Origin: Sipunculus nudus
Taxonomy: Eukaryota > Annelida > Sipuncula > Golfingiida > Sipunculidae
NCBI GenBank assembly: GCA_026874595.1
Contig: CM049322.1
Span: forward strand, 48,587,340 to 48,651,339
DNA length: 64,000 nucleotides
Direction: 5' to 3'
Both the position numbers and the translations under genes were made by a program. Numbering within the stretch: the stretch's first letter is position 1; every line of letters begins with the position of its first letter. Of the stretch, positions 32,062 to 46,700 are shown piece after piece. Under the pieces are notes generated by a model. It was not told the DNA's origin. It did not search any database and saw nothing but the letters and a program-made list of their open reading frames with translations.

Positions 32062-33980
32062 TTGGCTAGCAGAGCCCGGGTATCATTACAAAGGATCGTG
32101 AATGAACGCGCACCTGCCGAGCCATGTGAGCATGCACGTACGCTGGTATGTAAGCTGTGTATAATGTAATTAATGAAACTGTCTGGTTTAGGTGTAACAA
32201 CACATAATATTGTCGATGTAATCCTGTAATTATTACTGTTTTTATCTATGTTTGAATCCAGTATGGTCACTTGAGGATTACTTGCATGTATAATATTGTA
32301 CATAAATTCCCGACATGGATCCATATATGAACTAATTATATCAACTGAGGGGGGTTATAATTGGACTGATAGAAGGTAGGTTGACTAGTATAGGATGTAC
32401 AGGCTGTGTCAGCCTGGCATTTGGCTTGTGGCCGCATCTATAGAATCGTTCCACGTGACCTTAACAGAACTCTCTGCGTCCTCCAAGCTTCGGCTAGCGG
32501 TCGACTCCCGGCCTTGACATGCCCTAAAAAGCGTGATTTTGTAAACATCCGGTATTTAATTGTAAGTAAATTATACAGTAGATTGATTAATGATAATAAT
32601 AACAATGATGATGATGGTGATGATGATGTTTATAGTAATAATAATATCAATAATAATAAGCCTAATAATAAATATATAATATTAATAATTAATTATAATC
32701 AATAATCCCAGTAACAGTATTCCTGAATTAAAATTGCAAAATTAATAGTCATGATAAAAATAATACCATTTATGGTATCCTTAGCTAGAATAACTACATT
32801 GACAGCAAATATAACAAATAATTGTAGTATATACAGTAATAAAATAATAATTGTATTGATGGCGATGATAATAACATGATGTCATGATTGTAACAGTGAA
32901 AATAATAATAATGCTAAATGACATAATCAATGGGTGTAGTCAGAGCCTACTGACCCCTGCCAGACTCAGACTTCCATGTCTCTATGCACAGTGACAGCTA
33001 CAGCAAACACTGGCCCTAATTTCTATCAATAGCTAGCTTCATCCTGGGGACAAAGCAGTCACCCTGTGTCACAGTGGAAATGATGTCGGTCTTTGAATGA
33101 AAAAATACAAACAAACAAACAAATAATGGTGATGTTGATTACCTTCAATATTTAATTGGTTGTTCATTTAGTGTTTTCCATGGCCTGCTTTTACAGCGGG
33201 GGTCTTTAAGATATACTAACAGTTGAATATATATATCTATATATATCATAATATATGATTGAAATTAGATAACAAACGATCAATGGTCGATAAATATAAT
33301 CATTCATTTTATGTACTTTCTATTCTACCGTGAAATCTTCCTATATATATATATAAAGAAAGTCAAACTTGTACATCACATTGTAAGGTCAAGACAACAG
33401 GCAGGTTTTTGATTATTTTTCTTTACACAAGGATAAATTTGTATGGTATTGACTGTTTAGTGCCCTGTCTTTCTTATATCTCTAACTGAGATAGAATATT
33501 TTATCAGGGTAATATGACATCTTGCATCGATTATGCAAAATACAAAGTTTAGTTGATTATGAAAGAAAATGAATAATTCATTGTTATAATTGATTAATTG
33601 GCACACCATTAATACACATTTTATAATATATCTATAATAGAAAAACATAATGTACAAGGACTATCCTAATTGACATTCGTACCACTCAAGCTATGACCAC
33701 ACCTCAGAGATGCCTGTTTTTGTACTTGAATTGTCTGAATTTATGCGTAGTCGTCCCAGTGTGTTTTTCCAGGATAATTGTTCATATAAGCACAGCAGTA
33801 TAAACCTTTTTGGTCCTAAGGTTGCCGGAGTAATTCCGCAGACTGTCTGCGTAAAAATTAATGCCTAACATCGCTTTGGTTTTGTATCAGACAAATAATC
33901 CAAAATATGACAAAACAGGTAACTGCATTTAAGACCTTTTCATTACCAGAGAACTGATAATAAACAAGGCAGACAAACTG
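32062..33980. other. Intergenic with simple repeats
   Basis: AAT/ATG-type trinucleotide runs at about 32590-32680 and AT-rich sequence. No gene could be supported. Confidence 0.5.
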
Positions 33981-33981
33981 A

Positions 33982-34065
33982 TGACGTCAGTCAACCGAAG
34001 GTGACTCGGACTGATCATTGTGACGTCATTGTATAGTCACCGTTGTCTAACAAACACTATATATA
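33982..34065 (+). promoter_or_regulatory. Candidate promoter of the alcohol dehydrogenase gene
   Basis: Two perfect TGACGTCA palindromes (33982-33989 and 34021-34028), the binding site of CREB/ATF factors, are followed by TATATATA at 34058-34065. The spacing suits a TATA promoter starting transcription near 34090, about 1.2 kb before the coding start. This fits a non-coding first exon, since a splice acceptor is seen at 35200. The link to the gene is inferred. Confidence 0.4.
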
Positions 34066-34379
34066 GCCATAGACATGTAAAATGTAACATAGAGGAATAT
34101 ACCGTCCAGCAAAGCCAGGAAGACGGCATACATGGTCCATTAGCAAAAATAATGCAAAAGAGTCACAAAGTAAATATATACTCTTTACATGATATATTAC
34201 TATTTTAAATAAAATCAGCGGAATATCTGTCTATCTGTCTTAAGCCAAGGGGCATTTTTGAAGAACATTCTTAAAATAATTATTGCGAAAAAACATGCGG
34301 ACAAGGGTTTTGGGACAGGCTTAAGTTCTTTAAAATATGACGATTTGAATGGTTTCAAGGCATATTACATTCATGAAGA

Positions 34380-34855
34380 TTAAAGCCGGCTATTCACCTG
34401 CCTTAACTGTAGAATTTTTGTGATTTCTAGCTGGCTCTGCATTCATATTAATTAACTGTAGGTATATCTGCTAAAAAATTTTAATATAATGACTGTGACA
34501 AAATTTTAAGCCTGTGTATCTACAAGTCTTAGTAAACAGTATAGGTCAACAAACAGAATAAATTATGTATCTAAAGATGGTTGGTTGCGTATGTGAGGTA
34601 GCTGAATGATCACTAGTTGCAAAATGCCATTTGCAAAACTCTGAACATTTCATTTGACCTACCATTAGATATCCTACTTGAATGTGTTTTGATTATTTTT
34701 GTGGCCCCCCTCATGTTACAAACATGTGCATGTTAAACAAACAGCTTGTATACAGTGGGATTGATGTTTTCTGGCATCCTTTGATGGAAAGTTCAGAGGA
34801 TAATCTTTAGTTAATGTACGTCAGATATCGGAATAATCCCCTTCATGTTTTAATT
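34380..34855. mobile_element. MITE-like repeat, upstream copy
   Basis: Diverged copy of the repeat at about 62431-62851: shared blocks include GTTTTGATTATTTT, GCAAAA(T/C)GCC and TTTCTGGC, in the same orientation and order. It flanks the gene on the 5' side. Confidence 0.5.
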
Positions 34856-35200
34856 TGTGGTAAGTACTTAAAAAAAGTAATTAATATTTGTTAAGCCTGT
34901 ATTGGGTGTGATTTTGTTTAATTTCAATTTAATTCACTTGAATGATGAAAAATTAATATTTTGAGGTTTTACTGTTAAGACAAGTTGTCCCACCTCTCCT
35001 CAAAATCCCTAACTGGAAGAGGTTTGTTACAATTGGGAACAACCTCTAGTGAAAGGTGAAAGGATGGATGAGGATTGATATGTCAAATTTATCTATCATA
35101 GGGGACCAATGTGCGAAGTGCCTTTGTATACATTTGACAGAACTTTATTAATTAAATCGTGTTCATTATTAACTATTTGGTTTGTTTACTTTTTTTTCAG

Positions 35201-35306
35201 ATTTTTATCTCATCTTCACCAATAACCAATGTAGATGACCTGATCTAGCCTTGACCTTGTGTGCCCAGATACAGATCTGGAGTGTTGTCAAGGAGACGCA
35301 TCAGAA
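35201..35306 (+). other. 5' untranslated part of alcohol dehydrogenase exon
   Basis: A long pyrimidine tract ending TTTTTTTCAG (35191-35200) marks a splice acceptor, so the exon with the start codon carries 106 nt of leader. The upstream exon was not located. Confidence 0.5.
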
Positions 35307-35402
35307 ATGAATCGTCGGCTTGAGCTGCTTGGTCCAAAGCAGCCACTAGAGATTGTTGAGAAACAGATGCCAGATCCCCCTCCAGAGGGACTAATTGTTA
35401 AA
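35307..35402 (+). CDS. Alcohol dehydrogenase, coding exon 1
   Basis: Residues 1-32, from ATG to LIVK. Donor GTTAGT at 35403, phase 0. Confidence 0.8.
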
Positions 35403-38400
35403 GTTAGTGTTTAACTTTTGTCACACTCTGGATTTTTTTTCACACGTTAAATGTTACAATTACCACATTCTTAGAGCTTTTATAAGTGAACATGAAGTAC
35501 CATCAGTCAATATCTCATTTAAACTTCACTGAAACGTATTTGATAGAAAATATACCTTGAGCCTGGAGGTTATGTTTTCATCTGTTTGTTGGTTTGTATG
35601 TTGGAGAGGATTAAACAAACACAACTAATTTCCCTAAAAATTCAATTGCTCTTGTGATTTGCTGTGGCAAGCCACCAGGAAACTGATGGTCAGCATGCAG
35701 AAAGAAACTGCATATTGATTTGCTCCTTTGCATTGCTTTCATAATGTGCATGTGAATTCTCTTAGAGTACAATAATTCTGAGATTACAAGCTGGGTTTTG
35801 GTATTTCATTGAAAAAATAATGGGCAGCTTTGCAGAAGCACTAATAACAAAACTTAAAAAAGGTCCCCAGGTAGTCACGGCAAAATTGGTTTAAGACTTC
35901 GGAAAAAGGTTGCAGCACCTGAAAAAAAGGGGGGGGGGGACATGGGTACTGGGCCCCCCAACCCTCTAGATCTGTTTATGAAAGCCTGTCAAATGGTATG
36001 ACCAAGGATACCTAAAGATAAGAGATATGATGTCTCATAGAAGGCCATAATTCACGATGAGTACCGAAATTTTATTTAAAACAAATTCTTATAGAATTTT
36101 AGTTTGAGTTTTTTATCTTACAGGTACACTATGCGGGCATTTGTCATTCAGACGTCCATGCCTGGGATGATGAAATACCGATCGGAGGAGGCCAGGTCAT
36201 ACGTCAGTCAGATTTCCATGAATATATTTATCCAGTTGTTTTAGGTAGGTTTATTTTATTCAATAAATAATCCTGAGATTCTCATAACAGATATTCTGTA
36301 TAAGTGTGTTCTCAATCAATTAAATCTGAAAAAAAGTTTTTGGATGTTAGGATTTACAGTAACAGTACCATACTCACCATATAATAAGAATCTAAGCCTT
36401 TTAACCTTGACAAATTTAGATAACGTAGAATACCTGAAACTCAGGTAAAATCTGACAGGGCAAATAGACTTAAAAAAATTCATGCATTTTACTGTATTTA
36501 AATTTAAATCTACTTTTATTTACTTATATAAACATATGACAAATTCATAATTTCCTGAATGTTTAAGAACTATATTAACAGTTTTTTTTATACAGATTAT
36601 TATTATATTTATAAAAGTATTTTAGAGAATAATTAGTAGTAAACAAGGAATTAAATAATAAACATACAACAAATAAAATGAGAACATTTAAACTTTTGTC
36701 ACAGAAGGTTTGCATTGATGGTTTTTGTTTTTTTTCGCGTTATGAGTTCCATAATGCAGTAATGTATATTGCCATAGGTCAATTAACTTTTAAAAAAATT
36801 TGTGTTAATTTTTATGACTTTTTTACAGTGATTTAAATCATGATTTCAACCCAGATTGAAATTAAATAACATAAATCATACCAGCCCTGTTAACCTATAT
36901 TTTTCACTGCACAATTGTGTTTCTGATGTTAATGTTAATTTTTGTTATATTGAAAGACAAGTTATTTTTGAAAGCAGTCGGTTCTTTGTATAACTTTGCG
37001 TGTACATTTTGCAGTCATAGAGTTTATTCATCCAAACCAGATAAAAAGACAATTGAAGGTCACTGTACAGTAAAATCTATATTTTTTGTACCTGTATTTA
37101 TGGCTGAGAATTCCAATATACTCCTATATTTCTCCAGAAGACTGGTTGGAGACCTGATCTGAATATCTGTGTATGTTATATTATATTATTGTTTATTTAT
37201 TATTGTTGGAATGGGAGACTTTGATTTGGGTTTGTCTGTCTGTCCGTCCATCAGGTTCGTTTCAGAGCGATAACATTCCTAAATATTATCCAATTTCATT
37301 CAAGATTGGGTAAGTTATTGCTTTCATGCAAACCTTGGTGGAAATTGGTTTTGGAGTGTCTATCTGAAAAATAATACTCTCCAGCTCAAAACAGAATTCT
37401 CAAATTTTGGTCGAATTTCTCAATTTCTTTTAATTTTTATGTTCACCTGCTGATGTCACCACGTCATATTGGATTTTGATCCTATTTTGCAATGTGTTTT
37501 AGTTTTAATGTTCACCTGCAGATGTCTCCACATGTCATAGTGTATCTGTTTAAAATTTCATGTGCCATCAATGTTTCTCCACTTACATGTCATAATTTTC
37601 GTTGCTAATTAAGCATGAAAGAAAACAAGAGCCCAAAGGGGAGGACATTAAATCCTCAAATTTGCTTGTTTGGTCATGTTATTGTCTTTTACAGGCTGCT
37701 AAAAAGTGTTTTGTCAAGTGTAGCTATTTAGTGCTTTACAGACCATGAGGTCCAGTCAAGATATTGTCAATACTCATAAGTTTTATATCCATTTGCAGGT
37801 CACAGGAACTCCTGCAGGCTTGCCAAAACACTCTTCTTTAAAAGAGTCACTCTTTTTTTAGGATTTCCTTAAAGTGATGCCTATCACTCTTTTATTATTT
37901 TTTAGGCAACACTCTTTTTTTTTCCTCTTTTTTCCAGTGAAAGAATTTACTCGTCTTTCTGGTAATTTACCTTTGGCAGGTCTGTCTTGGAGAGTTTTAT
38001 ATCTTGTGAATTTTATTTTTGTTTGCAAGTGACAAGATATCTTTGAAAGTTTTCATCATATCAGTTTGTTTTTGTATGCAGATCATAAAACCTCCAGTGG
38101 AATATTTTATAATGAGTTTTGTTTGAAATTTTTACTATTTTTACAGGCAATGAAATCAGCAGGAATGTTTTTTTCATGTGGGTTTTGTTTATGTTTCCAG
38201 GTCACGAGATCTCAGGTGAAGTGACTGTCATGGGAAAGGAGGTGGGTAAGACTAAAGGTGAGAAAAGTCATATGACCGTTAGTTCTTGGTCCTACCACCA
38301 GGGCTGGAGCACAGAGGTTACTGTGCTTAAAACATATATTTATGGATTTGGTTCTCAGGCACTTTTTTTCAGAAATCAATGATGGTGGGGAATTTTATTT

Positions 38401-40657
38401 TTTTAACTTTTCTTGTTTGTTCAGATAAAAATGTCATAATCAGGGAAACTTGAAAACATCAGAACTTTTTTTTTAATCAGACAGAAGCACTACATAACAA
38501 ATGAAACTTTTATCAAAATTGTATTATTTTATCTCCTCGAAAGAAATGTCTGAATGGCTGGAGCTCAAATTGGTAAGTTTCTGTTGAAAATCAAAATAAA
38601 AATATTTGATGTGGGGGATTAAAATTGACGTGAGCGGTGCCTAAGAACCATACCTTTTATATTTTGTGGCCTTAATTTTTTTTTTATGGTTGTGCTATCC
38701 ATAGGCATGTATTTAACAAATTATAATTGTCAGGGAGGTTTTGTTTATTTTGTAAAATTAACATTTTTTTCAGTGGTATTGGTGATAACTTGTTACATTT
38801 TAGATAAAAATTATGTAAGAAACAGCATGTGGGTTCTGTTACCTCCATTGATTCAATAGTAAATAATTTATAACCATATCAGCTGATTCATCTGAGTAAG
38901 CAGGCACAACCCCACCCTCCACCATTAAAATTATTTTTTCTATTTTTGTGTCATATTTGTTACTACTTATCAGCTACTAATGTGGAAGACATCTAGAAGT
39001 TCACCTTTCCAACAGTTTGTTTCTAAATTTAAAATACCTTTCCATGCACATATTAGTACAACCCCTGCTATGTTATCCTTGCAAAATACGCCTTAATAAT
39101 GAATTTATATTATAAACGATAATCCAGCTTAATTTTCATCTTGACTTCCTGTGATTTTTGTGCAGTACTCCATATTCTCTTCCATAGCCACTTACGGTAT
39201 TAAGGTCGGTGATCGCGTGATGGTTTACCCGTGGGGCGGTTGCAGATCATGTGGACATTGTACTGCGGGGCGAAGCAGCCGGTGTCGCAGGACGTTCGAG
39301 TACAGCATGGGATTCTGTGTTGAAGGAGGGTCAGTGACACATTGCTAACTTTGTTTGTTTGTCATACACCAGAGGCTTCAGTGGGGGGGGGGGGGGTATG
39401 GCAAAAGGGTTTATTGATGTAATCAACTCCCTGCTATTCTGAGAGTACGATTACATTTTATACTTCAATTGAAATATATCAATATAGAGAATGATAAACT
39501 TTGATAACGTTTTTGCCTTACTGTTTGATATATCAACATTAACAGATAAGTTATAAATTATTTTGATCAACCTCATCCATATTGTTTTTCCTATGAATAA
39601 TTCAGACACCTGCTGTAGATTTTCTTGAAGGTCTAATGTTCTTGTATGGACAATATACGAGGGTTGTGAGAGTAGAATATATCTTATAGGGTTAGGGTAA
39701 AGAATTGCTAATTATGTGCTTAGTTTATGTTGTGCTACCTGATTACAAATTTTTATTTCTTGCACAATCTTTCTTCTAATTGAGGCTGATTACATATATA
39801 TAAGAAAATTAGTATTTACATTAAAACAGCTGATAAGCAACTAGTTGATGGTAGCCATTTACTATTTTAATTTTGGCCATCTTTTGCTGATTAACTATAT
39901 ATTTGAATGGTGCTAAATTAAATATTAAAAAGATTAAATAATAAAAAAAATACTTGTGAAATGATGTAATATAAAATTATTTTGTAAACTTAAATTTTTG
40001 CTTTTATCATAGCTACCAACAATTTGTTACTGTGGCGTCACCTGAACTGGTTGTGAAGGTACCTGAGGGTGTTCCCATGGATATTGCATGTACGTTGCCA
40101 TGCGGAGGAATTGCTGCTTATAATGCCATATGTGCTGCTAAAACAGCGCTCGATGAATTTATAGAATCTTTAGGTGAGATTTTGATACTTTGATTTTGCT
40201 GTTCCTAGTTTTTCCTTTGAAGGTGTGCAAATGTATTTGAGAGTTTAGTCTTCAGGCATCTTTTGTATGATAATTATATAAAAAGAAAATGCTTATATTA
40301 AAAAAATATATTAATTACACATGGTCAGAATAGCAGAAATGGAGGTTCTGTACAGTTTGAGTTATCTCCTTGTTAACATGTACGAGTAAAAATCTTCAGA
40401 TATCCCAAGATTTGGTTGTCCTGGACTCTTATTTACCCTTTCAACATTTTTATCTGTTTACAGGACAGGCAGTTGTTTTTCTCTTTTCATTATCACAAAG
40501 TTTATCCCTCAGGATAGTGTTATTACTTTTTAATTGATAATAATATAGATAAGATAAATAAAGTGTGTGCAGTTTGGTTTCACACGTTTCAATAAAATTA
40601 AAATTGGAAAAATTTGAATATTTTAATTATTTTTAACCACTCTGAATCACATTACTT

Positions 40658-40742
<85 letters not shown>

Positions 40743-43700
40743 TGAAATTCTGACAAGTTTATTATTTGTGGTATAATCTTTCCCTTAATTATATGTATAT
40801 ACACACATACACATAATTAAGAGAAAGATTATACCAGAAATAATAAAACGTCAGATTTTTAATTGGTAAAAGTTTTGTCTTCATATATGTATGAATGTAT
40901 ATCTATATCTTTATTTGAATACATTTTTATGATAAATTTTAGGTTTTGCTAATATTCTGATTGTTGGGGCTGGGGGACTAGGACTGTGGGGGATTGAGAT
41001 TGCTAAAATGTTACTCCATCCAAAGACAACAATAATTGTTGCAGAAGTTACGGTGAGTACATCCTTCACATCTTAGGTTGTGGTCAACAATTTCACCCCT
41101 CATGGGGTCACAGGATACTGTTAAATATTCATAGAGGTCACTTCCAAATTTGGTACCTTTGCTAGTAAGAGAGCTGCAGTGTTTCATTGATACAAGAAGA
41201 GGATTAACATGGATTCTGTTTAAATACTTATATTTTAAGAATCTAGGTCTTAAAACTATAAAATAAAAATGACATATGTTAAATCATCATTAAAAGGTCC
41301 ATGATTAAAATTGAACAAAAATATATGTAGTTAAACTGTTGAAGCCCTTTACTTAAAATATCCAGTGAAAATGCATAATATTAAGTAATTGTATCCGCCA
41401 AAACGAAGTTCCGCGGATACTATATTTTTGACTGGGTTCCGCCACCGCCACAATCGTTTCCGGAGAACTCCTCTGAGACTACTGGACGGATTTTTCTGAA
41501 ACTTACACCAATTATCAGATCACATGTGAACTGGTGCCTAACCAATTGGCCTTGACCTCTGACCTTTCCTCTCTGCCCAGCATCCGTTTGTGCATCTGTT
41601 TCCACACATAACCCAAAATAACCGTTTGACGAATCAGGAAAAAAATTTTGTACAAATGTAGCCTTTGGATAGCTTTATAACATACACAAAAAATGGTGGC
41701 ACCACCTGCAATCATATTTGCACAGTGTCCATCTGTTCATCTGCCTTGGGTTAAAATCAATCATATCTCTGCAGTGGTTTGACTAATTCACCTGAAATTC
41801 GGCATGCGTATACATCGTAGATAGCTTTCTTGATTTTATGACAGGTGGCGCCACCTACATTCACGTTCACCTGTAGACATCCATCCTTATATCTCCGGAC
41901 TCATTTGACCAATAAGGAAAAAACTTTCACACAAATGTAGCCCTTGGATAGCTTTATAACATACACAAAATGGTGGCGCCACCTGCAGCCATTTTTGCAC
42001 AGCATCCATCTGTTTGTCTGCCTTGGGTTAAAATCACTTATATCTCTGCAGTGGTTTGACCAAATTACCCTTGGATAGCTTTATAACATACACATAAATG
42101 GTGGCGCCATCTGCAGCCATTTTTGCACTGGGTCAATCTGTTTGTCTGCTGTGGGATAAAATCACTCATATCTCTGCAGTGGTTTGACTTTTCCACCTGA
42201 AATTTTGCATGTGTATACATCTTGGATAATTTCTTGTTCAAATAACAGGTGGCGCCACCTACAATCATGTTTATGTGGCAGAGATCCATTCTAATGTGTA
42301 ACACATGTATTTCCTCATGCCACTCAATCCATGCCTGTCCTACTCTGATTTTGGCGGATACACGTAGTGGCTTGTCGACTACCCATATTCTAGTTTAATT
42401 AGGTCTTTAATATAAAACAAAGAGATAGAAGTATGTGAGTACTTCCTTTGATTCTAACCAATTACATGGAAGGGGATTTTGACTCGGGTTCTTAAAATAT
42501 ATGATTTTGCCAGTATATTCATGAAGTTTCACTGTGTGTCAGACTCTCAGAGAATTAGTGCTTTATATTAATACTTATTATTATTATTATAAATTTTAAT
42601 TATATGCTTTCTTGCCAGAAAACATTTTCTTAACAGTTTTAATAAGGCATATTTCATGCCAAAGTTTCATGCCATGTATTTAATCTTATTACATCCTCAG
42701 GTTTTCCATACATTTTAGGTTACAATATAAATCCAGATATAGGTGTAGTGACTTAGTCATACTAGAAGAAGGCATAAATTCTATCTGTGCTTATTTTTGT
42801 ATCACCCTTTTTTCACCTTTACTTGTACCAAAGAGCAGCTTTTGTAATAGTTTTAAGTCCAAACCTTGCCACCCATTTCAACATGTTCATCATTTTTAGT
42901 ATGTATGTGTTGATCACATGAACATTTGTACACAATATCTGTACTCAGTGACTAAATTAATTTGTTTTTTTCTGTTAAAGGAATCTAAGTTAGAAGATGC
43001 AAAAAATGCAGGAGCTGACAAGACTGTTTTATGGGATACTAATGGTAATTATATTATTTGTTTTCTGGGATACTAATAGTAATTATATTATTTTTAGGGG
43101 ATACTAGTGGTAATTACAATATTTGTTTTCTGGGATACAAGTGGTAACTGTAGTATATGTTTTATGGGATACAAATGGTAATGGCATTATTTGTTTAATG
43201 AGATACAAATGGAAATTACATTATGGGATACTGAAGGAAATTTTATTATTTTTATGGTAATTGCCTTATTTTGTTTTCTGGAATACTAATGGTAAATATG
43301 TTATTTGCCTTATATGAAGTTTAATTGTGTTGTTTAATAGATATGAATGAATACAGTATTGTGTCTGGGATTACTGGGGCATTCTAATATTTGGATTTTT
43401 GTGGGGATGTAATAACTCTTTGTCCTTTATCTTTTGTAACTGTCAGTATTTTAGAAAATTGAAGCTTTTAGCCAAGCTACTGTGTAGGATAAACTGAGAA
43501 AGAATATTAGTTTACTTCTTTGTGTTAGTCTGAGTTGTTTAATTTGATCTTTATTTTTTAAATTCTTTTAATATTTATTTCCATGCAGGTTCTGGTACTG
43601 ATAATGCCAAGAAGGTGACAAAATTAGTGTCAGAAAAAATACACGCGGCTGTAGATTTTGTTAATAATGAAAAATCCTCAGCTGCCGTCTTCAGATGCTT

Positions 43701-46700
43701 ACAAAGGGTAAGTGGCAAATGATTGTAATGATGTATTGTTACAAGATGTACCCTACAATAATTTGAGGATTTGGGTATGGTCCCCAAAAAAGCATTACTT
43801 CACTTTGAATCTTTCCAGTGTAAATCCCCTTGGAACCAAACTGTCTCCACAGATAGATTCTTGAATGTACACTTTTTATAGACCATGACCCATCTTTATG
43901 CCCTTGTCGTACCTAGATGGGTTATATTCTCCCAGTTTCTTGAAATTGCTCATTCATGCTGCCATTTTGCATACACATAAAACCCAACCCCCCCCCCCCC
44001 CAGAATAATTAAAAAATTGATACAAAAGCTACAGTATCTGAATAGGTAATGCATTGATTACCAAGATTCTTTCAATGCATATTGGTCATGGATTGTTTCA
44101 TCCATTCTTGCATCAAATAAAGACATCAGTGACCCAGTCAATAATTCATGTAGCAGCCTCATAAATAGAAAAGATAAATTAAAAATATATTAAAAAGACT
44201 AATCATTTATATGATTGATTTATTGGCAAAGCACTAGTATCGTTGCACCTGGTGTTGTCCTAGCTCTGTTGTGCAGACTCTGTAGTTTATATTTTGAATG
44301 AGAGTTGATTACAGTACCCCTTTTGTGTCCTATTTGTTTATATTAATTATATGTGTTACAGATCAAAGTACTCATAAACTGAGCCCCATGGGTCACTTGT
44401 TGATCTCAAACACTCTGTATGTACACTTACCTACATTGTCTTATTTTATTGTCAGTTTGGTACGTGGGTGATGGTAGGATTGTACGGAGGGGCAGTGAGG
44501 CTGCCGCTGGCCTGGGTGGCGCTCGAGGGATTCACAATTAAAGGCGTCTGTTACGGGGACCTCTGCCACCTCCGAAGTTTGGTTGATATTGTGGCTGAAG
44601 GCAAGGTATGTCAGTGTCATAACATTTTGTAGAATTTTAATGTTTTGGGAGCTTTTTTATCAAGCAACATTAATTTCTTCCAATAGGTAGGAACCAAAAT
44701 TTAAATAAATGATTAAATAATTCTCACTTTTTCCATTATAATAATTTGGAAATGTTGCCTAGGGAAGCAATGGTTCTTTATACTTATTTTACTCCATAGA
44801 AGATATTATAGGATAAAGGTTTACCATCTCTTCATAACCATTTTTAGCTCAGCTGACTATAAGTCATCTGAGCTATAGTCGTGGTCCATTGTCCGTCGTC
44901 CGTCCGTCCGGATGTCCGTCCGTAAGACTGGCACGTTTCGACACCGTTGGACCTACGAATCTGAAATAAGGCATACAGTTAGATGTCCCCAAAATCTCCT
45001 ACCATGCCAAAAATTAGGTCAAAAGGACTTTGTTCCTTCGAGATATTAAGGAAAAACCTCAATTTTTTATTAGAAATCTATTTTCAAACTTCAGGACTGT
45101 CTAATATCAAAACCACTCATCCGGTTTTCTTCATATTTACCATAAATATTCCTGTATATAGTTCCTATGTACATGCTAGATATTAAGTCAGTTTTATATA
45201 ATTTAAAAAATTCATGGGCCAAAACATAATGGACTTTGTAAAAAAATCAGGAAGATATTTGGTCACTTAAGACCAAAAGTGTTAAAGGTAGGGACTTTTT
45301 TCCAGTAATACAACTTTAATTAATCAAAATTTAATTGTATACAAAAAATTAGATCAAAATCTGTTAAATTTTTTAAAATATTGGCAAAAATATAAAATTG
45401 ATACCTTAAATTTTGCCCAACTTTGGCCACGGCACGTTTTTTCCTGTAAGTACTGTGGATTTAATTTTCACAGCATGTATACATAAGGATTTAATCTGTT
45501 AAAATCTGAAATTTGACAATAAAAGCTGCAAAATTAGGCTAGTTATGGAAATTTTTTTGGAGGCTCTTGTTGTATTCCCTTACATTGTCAAGCAGTCCAC
45601 TTTGATGACTGTAGGTCATTCAGTGCACATCTCTATGCTCCCCAGGCTGTTGGCATAATTTTTGATGTCCCCAAAATCTCCTACCATGTCGAAAATTGGG
45701 TCATTAGGACTTCGTTCCTTCGAGATATTAAGGAAAAAAACTTCATTTTCCATTAAAAAAGCCATTGTTACACTTCAAGGCTGCCTAATATCAAAACCAC
45801 TGATCTGTTTTTGATCGTATTTAGTATTCACATTCTTTCATACATTTTCTATGAACATACTAAAAATTAGGTCAGTATTGTGTATTATTTTGAAGTTATG
45901 GGCCAAAACATAAGGCAACTTTTAAAAAAATCAGGAAATATATTTACTCATCTAACATGAGAATTGCTGAACCTAGAGACTTTTTTTCAGGAATATAACT
46001 TTATTTAATCAAGATTCAATTGTTTACCCAAAATTAGATCTGAATTTTGCAAATTTTTCAAGTTATTAGCATAAATAAAAAATCAATACCTTAAATTTTG
46101 TCCAACTTTGGCACTGTTGATTTAATTTTCACAGCATATATACATAAGGATTTAATCTTTTAAAATCTGAAATTTCAAAGAAATTGATTGGAATGAATAG
46201 CTTTTATTCATGTTTTCATACACCATGTCAAGTGTTGTTTACATCTAGCCCACCTAGTAGTACAGCCTTCACTTGCATTATGTAACCCACCCCAGGCAGC
46301 TTGCCTTGGGTCAGCCTGGCCACTACCAGCAGGCTTCCCCTCTGCCCTGCACTCCCCCCCCCCCCAGATGGTGCATAAACTAGATGAATGTTATTATTTT
46401 CTGTATTTGATTCATTCTGATTCTAGGCTATGCTACATTTTAGATTTTTTATTGTACCACCAGGGTTACAATGATTAAAGTGTACATTTAATTGTGTCCA
46501 CTAAGTGGTGTATTGTTATGAAAGTGTGGATGTTCATCAGATAAGTAATTCCTTACTTCAGAAGAGTAAAAACTTCACCAGGTGTGAAATTGACTATTAA
46601 TTCCAGTAATAAATTAAAACTGGGATAGTAATTAGCGCAATGATATTGTTTGTCCCTCATTCAACCAACAGTATGTATACTTTATTTGAAAAGATGTTTT

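Noticed and set aside
39165-39187. Alternative start of alcohol dehydrogenase exon 4 at the GTGCAG acceptor
   Set aside because: It would add seven or eight residues out of phase with exon 3; the acceptor ending at 39187 fits phase and protein family.
44379-44402. A lone family-S 3' end (CCATGGGTCACTTGTT) before exon 9
   Set aside because: No matching 5' end lies upstream in the intron, so no element was called; probably a truncated relic.
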